NCBI GenBank assembly: GCA_017416885.1
Contig: JAFQAM010000285.1
Coordinates: forward strand, 1 to 17,669
Origin: Clostridia bacterium
GTDB lineage: Bacteria; Bacillota; Clostridia; Oscillospirales; CAG-272
Direction of reading: 5' to 3'
DNA: 17,669 nucleotides
Below are positions 1 through 4,962 of this stretch, piece by piece; the stretch's first letter is position 1; the number at the start of each line of letters is the position of its first letter. The translations under genes were made by a program, and so were the position numbers. The notes under the pieces were generated by a model. It made no database searches and was not told the DNA's origin. It saw nothing but the letters and a program-made list of their open reading frames with translations.

Positions 1-105
1 GGAAGGGGGACCGCGACAGCGGTGGATGAGGTGTCACTGAACGCTAAACTTACTCCTCATCCGTCAGCCTTGTATCTGCCCCCTTCTCCCACAGGAGAAG
101 GCTTA
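1..105. repeat. Folded dispersed-type intergenic repeat
   Basis: This stretch can fold into a branched structure. An outer stem pairs 2-9 with 79-86 (GAAGGGGG/CCCCCTTC), a small hairpin pairs 11-14 with 19-22, and a third stem pairs 24-31 with 55-62 (GGATGAGG/CCTCATCC). A further 8-bp hairpin, 82-89 with 94-101, competes with the outer stem, so two alternative folds are possible. No T-run follows, so it is not a standard terminator. The sequence style (CCTCATCC, CCTTCTCCCACAGGAGAAGG) resembles interspersed repeats that I recall from Clostridia genomes; that is memory, not a search. It has no open reading frame of note and may continue to the left of the window. Confidence 0.6.
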
Positions 106-130
106 ATTAGTACAATTTTACTTTAATGCG

Positions 131-391
131 TTATAGCTTTTCGATAATGAGCTCTCCGTTGATTTTTCCGCCTTGAATTTCAGCTAAGACCTCATCAAAA
201 TGAACATGGCTGAATTTGTCTGAGGTGGAAAGATATATAAGCTGCTCGCCAAGAAGCTTTAATCCCTCGGTATTTCCTGAGATAAGCGCGTAATTATCTT
301 CACACTTAATACTTAATTCGCCTTTTTCGTTCCAAATATATTCAACGCCATCGCCTTTAATATATTCGGGAATATCAATTGTTATTTTCAT
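131..391 (-). CDS. Small Imm32-like protein
   Basis: The protein has 86 residues and no signal peptide or membrane segment. It resembles the Imm32 immunity-protein family: a short beta-rich N-terminus, a central block reading SGNTEGLKLLGEQL, and then a HVHFDE stretch before a strand-rich end (GELIIEKL). Imm32 proteins are predicted immunity partners in polymorphic toxin systems, but many copies sit alone, as here, and no toxin gene is visible nearby. The start at 391 is supported by an AAGGGA ribosome binding site a few bases upstream. The family assignment is from pattern memory and is moderate; the role as an immunity protein is inference. Confidence 0.5.
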   Translation of the reverse strand: MKITIDIPEYIKGDGVEYIWNEKGELSIKCEDNYALISGNTEGLKLLGEQLIYLSTSDKFSHVHFDEVLAEIQGGKINGELIIEKL

Positions 392-435
392 ATTTTTCCC
401 TTCATTAAAATATTGTTCGACAGATGTGACTTGCT

Positions 436-530
436 AATGATGTTGCCCTTACGGACAAATGATGTGCTTCGCAATGATATTGAGGCTTTGCCTCAAATGA
501 TGTTGCCTTTGGCAAATATGTTTACCATAT
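436..530. repeat. Mini-hairpin array 1 (linker AATGATGT)
   Basis: The linker AATGATGT occurs at 436, 458 and 496, with the variant AATGATAT at 473. Between the copies lie different short inverted repeats: 480-496 (7-bp stem TTGAGGC, loop TTT), 503-515 (5-bp stem TTGCC, loop TTT), 516-530 (5-bp stem ATATG) and a GCTTCGC core at 466-472. The array fills the gap between the FTR-like gene and the Imm32-like gene. Stems differ in sequence but keep their pairing. Confidence 0.75.
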
Positions 531-532
531 TA

Positions 533-736
533 TCAATCATTAGATTTATAATATAGTAAACAATGACAATACCCCTCAAAGTTAGGATCGTTTATTTGCT
601 CTCTGAATTCCTTGCAAATGCATTTTGTGTCCTCGTTTTTTTCAATGCGACATGGACAGTAGCCGCCTTTTCTTTCTAAGCCTGCTTTGATTTTTTCTAC
701 AAGCTCTTTGTTTTCGTTTAATGTTATTTTTGCCAT
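533..736 (-). CDS. Ferredoxin-thioredoxin reductase catalytic-chain homologue
   Basis: This 67-residue protein carries the six-cysteine signature of the FTR catalytic (beta) chain: C27-P-C29-R, C39-I-C41 and C57-H-C59. In characterised FTR, four of these cysteines hold a 4Fe-4S cluster and two form the redox-active disulfide that reduces thioredoxin. Two things differ from the usual motif: the middle pair is CIC rather than CPC, and the gap between the second and third pairs is long (15 residues). No variable-chain gene is visible, which is common for free-standing bacterial copies. The start at 736 follows a clear AAAGGAG site. Thioredoxin and TlpA genes lie 2-4 kb upstream on the same strand, so a shared thiol-redox role is plausible but inferred. 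Confidence 0.8.
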   Translation of the reverse strand: MAKITLNENKELVEKIKAGLERKGGYCPCRIEKNEDTKCICKEFREQINDPNFEGYCHCLLYYKSND

Positions 737-753
737 ATTTTTTCTCCTTTTTC

Positions 754-985
754 ATATTTTTGCAACGCAAAAATATATCGAAATTGCGAAGCAAGAAAGT
801 AAAAGAATAGTTTAAATGTATATAATGTAATTGCACCTAACGGTGTCGATATATTTTCGTTTTCACGAAAATTCGATATAAGAACCTGCTTTTCAGAGCC
901 TTCCTACTTTTCAATAGAAACTTACGCAGCAAGTTCTTTCGATATATTTCGCAAGCGAAATTCGATATATTTTGCTTCGCAAAAT
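754..985. repeat. Mini-hairpin array 2 (linker TTCGATATAT)
   Basis: This intergenic array has linker copies at 846-854 and 873-880 (partial), 938-947 and 961-970, plus a reversed partial copy near 774-783. Its hairpins are 754-776 (10-bp perfect stem, loop AAC), 784-794 (TTGC-GAA-GCAA), 853-872 (8-bp stem), 946-961 (6-bp stem, loop CAAG) and 969-985 (7-bp stem ATTTTGC, loop TTC). The 754-776 hairpin sits immediately before the ribosome binding site of the FTR-like gene, so it would lie in that gene's leader RNA. Confidence 0.75.
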
Positions 986-990
986 GAGAA

Positions 991-2001
991 CTAATCACTC
1001 AATTCATATTCGTATGAATATAAATTATTAGCGCTTAAAAACTTGCCGAAAATGTACTTTTTGCAAGCGCTTTCGTTGAGAACATAGATTTTGCCGTCAA
1101 GATAGACAATTTCCTCTGCCATTGGCGGAGCTTCAAGTGTTTTCTTTAAGCATTTGCTATCTAAGTGATAGAGTGAAACCGCATTGCCGTCGATTAATAC
1201 ATCGCCTTGGTCGCTTTCGATATAGAGCATATCATAAAAATAAAGCTTTGACTTGGATAGTCCCCAAGAGGATGAAAGCACGATTTGCTTGCCGTCGATA
1301 ATATACATACCCTGAATTGCGCCTGTTGTTGTAATCGCCGCGCAGGGCTTGGACGCAACTCCGAATTGGCTGTCATCTAACTTGAACACTGTAATTAATG
1401 CGGTATTTAAATCGCCTGCGGGAGTTTCAAGTCTGTGGGAGTCTGATGTTTCGTAATCGTTTTCACGGTAAAATTCGCCAACAAAAATAAATCCGTCGTA
1501 AATATGGCAATATGCAGGATTGTTATATGTCTTAACTCTGCCTATTTTCTTGGCTTCCAACTTGCCTGCTAAAACCTCATCAAGGGGGAATACATCAAGA
1601 CCGCCGTCATATCCCTTTTCCTTAGTTCCGTCGGTGATGTATAGATTATTGCCGTAATATTCAACTCCGCCTGTATGACCTAAATAGTCAGTACCGTCCG
1701 GGTTTTTAAGCTGAGTATGGCTTAAAACCTTACCGCTTTTATTAACTACATAAACTCTTGATGCAGTATCGTCTGCCATATAGCCCGCGATTATAAATAG
1801 CTCCTTGTCGGGGATATATGTCATTCCCTGTTGCACTAAGCCGTCATTAACGCCCGGCATTTTAAATTCCTTGTTAGCGTCCTTGTAAAACTCACTGAAA
1901 ATAATTCTTTCGCCAATTTTAACACAGGCAAGCGCTAAAATAATTATACCAATTATGACCGATAATGTAATCACTGTTATTCTGACCGCTTTATTTTTCA
2001 T
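991..2001 (-). CDS. Membrane-anchored propeller-like protein of unknown function
   Basis: This 336-residue protein starts with a short basic stretch and one hydrophobic segment at about residues 7-27, so it is probably anchored by its N-terminus with the rest outside the membrane. The body has repeated short beta-strand blocks with Gly/Asp turns (for example QGMTYIP, GGVEYYGNNLYITDG, EEIVYLDGKIYVLNE), the pattern expected of a beta-propeller such as YncE- or NHL-like folds. No catalytic motif is recognised. The start at 2001 has a GGAAGGA site, and a strong promoter lies at 2038-2066, so it is probably its own transcription unit. Its 3' end borders hairpin array 2. Function unknown. Confidence 0.7.
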   Translation of the reverse strand: MKNKAVRITVITLSVIIGIIILALACVKIGERIIFSEFYKDANKEFKMPGVNDGLVQQGMTYIPDKELFIIAGYMADDTASRVYVVNKSGKVLSHTQLKNPDGTDYLGHTGGVEYYGNNLYITDGTKEKGYDGGLDVFPLDEVLAGKLEAKKIGRVKTYNNPAYCHIYDGFIFVGEFYRENDYETSDSHRLETPAGDLNTALITVFKLDDSQFGVASKPCAAITTTGAIQGMYIIDGKQIVLSSSWGLSKSKLYFYDMLYIESDQGDVLIDGNAVSLYHLDSKCLKKTLEAPPMAEEIVYLDGKIYVLNESACKKYIFGKFLSANNLYSYEYELSD

Positions 2002-2037
2002 AAATTATCCTTCCTTATTTGTATTTAATACACTGAT

Positions 2038-2066
2038 ATTTTATCACGAAAATGACTTGTTGTCAA
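2038..2066 (-). promoter_or_regulatory. Sigma-A-type promoter for the 991-2001 gene
   Basis: On the minus strand, TTGACA (2061-2066) and TAAAAT (2038-2043) are separated by exactly 17 bp. The predicted start of transcription is about 30 bases before the start codon. Confidence 0.75.
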
Positions 2067-2074
2067 CAATATAA

Positions 2075-2099
2075 AAAATGGCACAGAATGTGCCATTTT
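2075..2099 (-). terminator. Intrinsic terminator hairpin
   Basis: A 10-bp perfect stem (2075-2084 with 2090-2099, loop AGAAT) is followed on the minus strand by a T-rich run (TTTTTTATA, counting the T's that close the stem). It probably ends transcripts coming from the lipoprotein gene; the gap to that gene is filled by repeats. It has a weaker T-run on the plus strand. Confidence 0.7.
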
Positions 2100-2128
2100 A
2101 TTAATGAAATATAAGTACTTTATGCTTT

Positions 2129-2204
2129 AGCGAAATTATTGCTTCGCAATAGCGAAATTATGTCGCAAGCGACATAGCGAAATTTCACTTCGTGAAGCGA
2201 AATT
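2129..2204. repeat. Mini-hairpin array 3a (linker AGCGAAATT)
   Basis: The linker AGCGAAATT occurs at 2129-2137, 2151-2159 and 2176-2184, with a last partial copy at 2197-2204. Between the copies lie three different perfect hairpins: 2138-2150 (ATTGC-TTC-GCAAT), 2160-2175 (6-bp stem ATGTCG, loop CAAG) and 2184-2196 (TTCAC-TTC-GTGAA). Confidence 0.8.
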
Positions 2205-2214
2205 AAATTTGCTA

Positions 2215-2272
2215 TTGTAGGGGAGGGGTCGTCCCTCCCGTTACAGCGGTACGGAAAACCCGTACCCTACAA
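2215..2272. repeat. Three-way-junction intergenic repeat
   Basis: The sequence folds without gaps into an outer stem TTGTAG/CTACAA (2215-2220 with 2267-2272), a 7-bp hairpin GGGAGGG/CCCTCCC (2221-2239) and a 7-bp hairpin GGTACGG/CCGTACC (2248-2266). Only 8 bases lie between the two hairpins. It is GC-rich against an AT-rich background and resembles dispersed repeats recalled from Clostridia genomes. Confidence 0.65.
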
Positions 2273-2275
2273 GCG

Positions 2276-2357
2276 AATTTAGCTGAACGAAGTTCAATTT
2301 AGCTTGCGGAACGCAAATTTAGCTGCATACCTAATTCGCCAAGCGAATTTGGTATGC
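2276..2357. repeat. Mini-hairpin array 3b (linker ATTTAGC) entering the lipoprotein gene
   Basis: The linker ATTTAGC(T) recurs at about 2277, 2297 and 2317. The hairpins are 2284-2296 (TGAAC-GAA-GTTCA), 2304-2316 (TTGCG-GAA-CGCAA) and a large one at 2325-2357 built of two 7-bp stems with one mismatch between them. The last hairpin contains the stop codon and final codons of the lipoprotein gene (stop at 2331-2333). Confidence 0.75.
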
Positions 2358-2870
2358 TACAACCTGAGGCGGGAAGGAAAGCATAGTTTGACCTGAATAA
2401 GAAATTTCAACGGTTTCACCTACTGTAATGCTTTGGCGAGTTATCTGCGAGCCGTTTTTATTGTAGTATTTGGTACTTGGTGTTAAAATCCAATATACGC
2501 CAAATGCGTAATCGCTTTCGATAACCTCAACCTCGATATGGTTATCCTCAACGCTTTTTACAATAGCCTTTAATATGAAGCTTTGCTTTGCTTCGTAGCT
2601 GTTGTCGATATCCTCGTTTAATGCTTCGTTTTCGTTGCCTGCCACCATAAGCGCGTCCTTTTCCTTTGATGCTTGTGCTTCCTGCTCGGCGGTTTTTTCG
2701 TCCTTTATCGGTTCAACCTCACTGCTTGGAAGCTGTAATTCCTGATTATTTTCATTAACCACATTATCTAAATCAATTGGCGCTTTCTCGCTATCACTTG
2801 TTTTTGTCACACAGGAAAAAAGCGTGAAAATTGATAAAATCACAATAAAAAATAATAAAAGCTTTTTCAT
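2331..2870 (-). CDS. Lipoprotein of unknown function
   Basis: This 179-residue protein has a typical lipoprotein signal: MKK, a hydrophobic core, then LFSC with the lipidated cysteine at residue 20. Residues about 24-90 are rich in Glu, Asp, Asn and Lys and look like an unstructured tether. Residues about 95-179 form a compact beta-rich domain (FILKAIVKSVEDNHIEVEV and onward), somewhat like small DUF3221/OB-type lipoprotein domains; that likeness is weak. The start at 2870 is backed by an AAAGGA site and a strong promoter at 2913-2941. The last codons lie inside a hairpin of array 3b, so the C-terminus may have been reshaped by the repeat. Confidence 0.75.
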   Translation of the reverse strand: MKKLLLFFIVILSIFTLFSCVTKTSDSEKAPIDLDNVVNENNQELQLPSSEVEPIKDEKTAEQEAQASKEKDALMVAGNENEALNEDIDNSYEAKQSFILKAIVKSVEDNHIEVEVIESDYAFGVYWILTPSTKYYNKNGSQITRQSITVGETVEISYSGQTMLSFPPQVVAYQIRLAN

Positions 2871-2912
2871 ATATCGTTCCTTTATACTATTATATACGGT
2901 TTCTACAAAATT

Positions 2913-2941
2913 ATAGTACCATATTTTTACATTTTTGTCAA
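2913..2941 (-). promoter_or_regulatory. Sigma-A-type promoter for the lipoprotein gene
   Basis: On the minus strand, TTGACA (2936-2941) and TACTAT (2913-2918) are separated by 17 bp. The distance to the start codon at 2870 is about 40 bases. Confidence 0.75.
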
Positions 2942-2966
2942 CAAAAACTATATAGCTAACAGCTCA

Positions 2967-3764
2967 TTATTTCAAATTTTCAAGATATTCAAGCAGCTGA
3001 CTCCGTGAAATCATTTGATGCACCTCGGCAACAATTGCTCCGTTTTCGTCAATAAAAATTGTTTTCGGTATGGAATTTATTTCATACGCAGCATATGCTT
3101 CAAATTGATAATCAAAATAGATTGGGAATGTATATCCACTGTTATCATAAAAAAGCTTAGCTTTTTCCACCGTATCAGTGCCCCATGCAAGATGGCTGAC
3201 CATTACAAATTGAATGTCCTCACCATAAGCTTGATATGCTTCCTCAAAATCAGGCATTTCAGCCTTACAGGGCGGACACCAGCTTGCCCAGAAGTTAAGC
3301 ACAACAGGCTTACCTCTTAAGCTTTCAAGAGTTACCTCGTTGCCGTTATAGTCAAGCATCTTGAAATTCGGCGCCATTTTCAAATTTTCATCGCTACCTG
3401 TGTCGGTATCTGTGTCTGTATCACCGCTTAAATCTGTGTCGGTGTCCGTATCTGTGTCAGTGTCCGTATCTGTATCACTGCCTAAATCTGTGTCAGTGTC
3501 CGTATCACTACCCACATCAGTATCAGTGTCTGTATCGGTATCGGTGTCGGTATCTGTATCAGTGTCACTGTCTGCATCACTATCCACATCAGCGTCACTG
3601 TCGGTGTCTGAAATTTCGCCACCGTCGCCACTGTTTGTATCAGTATTTGTGTCGCTGTTCTCTACCTTGTCTGCGCCTGTATCAGTATCCTTATCAGGCC
3701 CACAAGATATAAAGCATAGACACATCAACATTAAAATTAATAAAATTGATATAATTTTTTTCAT
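2967..3764 (-). CDS. TlpA-family thiol-disulfide lipoprotein with Asp-Thr/Asp-Ser tether
   Basis: This 265-residue lipoprotein has signal residues 1-20 and the lipidated cysteine at residue 21 (CFISC). Residues about 26-124 are an extremely acidic low-complexity tether made almost only of Asp-Thr and Asp-Ser pairs. A thioredoxin-like AhpC/TSA-Redoxin domain follows (about 128-265) with the active-site motif WCPPC (Cys161, Cys164) and a typical IPKTIFID cis-proline region. Such proteins act outside the membrane, reducing or exchanging disulfides. The start at 3764 has a GAGAGGA site. It is the paralogue of the next gene upstream, and the catalytic segment is nearly identical at DNA level. The long tether is unusual and may carry the domain into the cell wall. 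Confidence 0.88.
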   Translation of the reverse strand: MKKIISILLILMLMCLCFISCGPDKDTDTGADKVENSDTNTDTNSGDGGEISDTDSDADVDSDADSDTDTDTDTDTDTDTDTDVGSDTDTDTDLGSDTDTDTDTDTDTDTDLSGDTDTDTDTGSDENLKMAPNFKMLDYNGNEVTLESLRGKPVVLNFWASWCPPCKAEMPDFEEAYQAYGEDIQFVMVSHLAWGTDTVEKAKLFYDNSGYTFPIYFDYQFEAYAAYEINSIPKTIFIDENGAIVAEVHQMISRSQLLEYLENLK

Positions 3765-3839
3765 TTTTTCCTCTCACTTTAAAAAATATTTTTCGTTTAA
3801 TCAAATCTCGCTGACAGCTTAAATGCGCGCTGACGCGTG

Positions 3840-3885
3840 TCGATATAATCGCTTCGCGATTTCGATATATTTTCGCTTTGCGAAA
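3840..3885. repeat. Mini-hairpin array 4 (linker TTCGATATAT)
   Basis: Two hairpins, 3847-3861 (6-bp AATCGC, loop TTC) and 3871-3885 (6-bp TTTCGC, loop TTT), are separated by TTCGATATAT at 3861-3870 and preceded by TCGATATA at 3840-3847. This is the same linker as array 2, almost 3 kb away. The array separates the two tlpA-like genes. Confidence 0.75.
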
Positions 3886-3906
3886 GTGTGAGCCGGAAGC
3901 TGGCGG

Positions 3907-4404
3907 CTAATGGCTAACAGCTATCCGATCAATCTCACTCACAAGCGCATCATAGCTGATCATTCCCGTAAAATGCTTTGTGATATTGCCGTTTTTATCA
4001 ATTATTATAGTCTGCGGAATTGAGTCAAGTCCGTATTTCTGATAGCCCTCAAATTTGTAGTCAAAATACACAGGGAATGTATAACCGCTGATCTCATAAA
4101 ACGCTTTAGCGGTTTCAATTGTATCATTGCCCCACGCAAGGTGGCTAACCATTAAAAAGTTAACCTCGTTTCCGTATTTTTTGTATGCTTCCTCAAAATC
4201 GGGCATTTCAGCCTTACAGGGCGGACACCAGCTTGCCCAGAAGTTAAGCACAACTCCCTTTTTGCCGTAAAAGTCCGAAAGCGATACCTCATTACCGTTA
4301 TAATCAAGCAACGCAATGTCAGGCGCATCACCTGTCTTTTTACAGGATGCAAAAATCAGACACACGGTCAACAAAATTAATAAAATTGATATTGTTTTTT
4401 TCAT
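3907..4404 (-). CDS. TlpA-family thiol-disulfide lipoprotein
   Basis: This 165-residue lipoprotein has the lipidated cysteine at residue 21 (IFASC) and a Redoxin/TlpA domain from about residue 28, with the motif WCPPC (Cys60, Cys63) and the IPQTIIID cis-proline segment. It probably works outside the membrane as a thiol-disulfide reductant, like ResA or TlpA; the specific partner is unknown. It begins one base after the stop of the thioredoxin gene, so the two are cotranscribed and probably coupled; the ribosome binding site here is weak. The last codons (A-V-S-H-stop) lie in a 7-bp-period repeat (GTTAGCC, ATTAGCC) that continues past the stop. It lacks the acidic tether of its downstream paralogue. 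Confidence 0.9.
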   Translation of the reverse strand: MKKTISILLILLTVCLIFASCKKTGDAPDIALLDYNGNEVSLSDFYGKKGVVLNFWASWCPPCKAEMPDFEEAYKKYGNEVNFLMVSHLAWGNDTIETAKAFYEISGYTFPVYFDYKFEGYQKYGLDSIPQTIIIDKNGNITKHFTGMISYDALVSEIDRIAVSH

Positions 4405-4405
4405 T

Positions 4406-4705
4406 TTATTTAAACAAATCCAATATTTGCTCTTTGGACTTTACTCCGCTTGATTGATGTGTAATTGCTCCGTCCTTGATTACCACAAGATAAGGAATGT
4501 ATTGCACGCCAAACGCGCCTGCAAGCTCGCCGTTTTCATCAACATTCACCTTGCATACGCAAATATCGTCATTTTCCTTGTCGATTTCCTCAAGAATTGG
4601 CGCAATCATCTGACAGGGTCCACACCAATCCGCATAAAAATCAATTAAAACCTTCTTGTTTTCCTTTGTTACTTGTTCAAAATTTTCAATGTTTAAATAT
4701 TTCAT
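4406..4705 (-). CDS. trxA: Thioredoxin
   Basis: This 99-residue cytoplasmic thioredoxin has the active site WCGPC (Cys28, Cys31) and the cis-proline segment YIPYLVV. It is a disulfide reductant and electron donor for other enzymes. I chose the start at 4705 because AGGAG lies five bases upstream and the family begins here; a longer reading to 4768 adds 21 residues that overlap leader sequence. The gene leads a unit with two TlpA-type lipoproteins, an intracellular/extracellular thiol pair. Its leader carries the AGCAACTGAAAGGAG version of the element shared with ansA and the kinase-like gene. How it is reduced here (thioredoxin reductase or an FTR-like enzyme) cannot be told from the window. 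Confidence 0.93.
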   Translation of the reverse strand: MKYLNIENFEQVTKENKKVLIDFYADWCGPCQMIAPILEEIDKENDDICVCKVNVDENGELAGAFGVQYIPYLVVIKDGAITHQSSGVKSKEQILDLFK

Positions 4706-4730
4706 ATAACTCCTTTCAGTTGCTTTTAAG
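4706..4730 (-). promoter_or_regulatory. Shared leader/RBS element, trxA copy
   Basis: Read on the minus strand, this is AAAAGCAACTGAAAGGAG just before the trxA start. The same block, with one or a few changes, precedes ansA, the kinase-like gene and dapA. It contains the ribosome binding site, and the conservation extends upstream of it. Confidence 0.65.
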
Positions 4731-4791
4731 CCGTCAGTCACCGTCTGATGCGCCAACGGAAAAGCCACAAAACAAAACTGCTTTTTATTTT

Positions 4792-4819
4792 ATTCTAATA
4801 TATAAATTTATTTTTTCAA
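4792..4819 (-). promoter_or_regulatory. Likely promoter for trxA
   Basis: On the minus strand, TTGAAA (4814-4819) and TAGAAT (4792-4797) are separated by 16 bp, about 90 bases before the trxA start. It is a reasonable but not perfect match. Confidence 0.5.
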
Positions 4820-4923
4820 GAGCGTCGGCGCAAGCGGTCAAATTTTGTCGCAAACGGCTTCCGAAAATGCGATTAATGATGTGAAATGCCGCTTTTGATA
4901 ATTATGCAACATCGGTGCATTTC

Positions 4924-4962
4924 CTACATTCTACATCCTACACCCTACATCCTACATCCTAA
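4924..4962. repeat. Seven-bp tandem repeat (CTACATC) at the ansA stop codon
   Basis: About five heptamer units occur in a row: CTACATT, CTACATC, CTACACC, CTACATC, CTACATC, followed by CTA. On the minus strand the unit is TAGGATG, and the TAG of ansA is the first triplet of the series. Confidence 0.85.

Larger units (their letters stand above)
2002..2330. other. 329-bp gene-free stretch packed with structure
   Basis: No protein gene is seen here. From low to high coordinates it holds the promoter of the gene ending at 991, a terminator-like hairpin (2075-2099), hairpin array 3a (2129-2204), a three-way-junction repeat (2215-2272) and hairpin array 3b, which runs into the end of the lipoprotein gene. 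Confidence 0.8.

Noticed and set aside
436..985. CRISPR arrays
   Set aside because: The repeated parts are only 6-10 bp, the inserts are short palindromes and no cas genes are present.
3361..3822. Plus-strand open frame of 153 codons rich in Ser-Val pairs
   Set aside because: It is the reverse reading of the Asp-Thr/Asp-Ser repeat of the tlpA-like lipoprotein gene. It has no ribosome binding site and no family.
4706..4768. Longer thioredoxin start at 4768
   Set aside because: The start at 4705 has an excellent ribosome binding site and matches the usual thioredoxin N-terminus; the extra residues cover the shared leader block.
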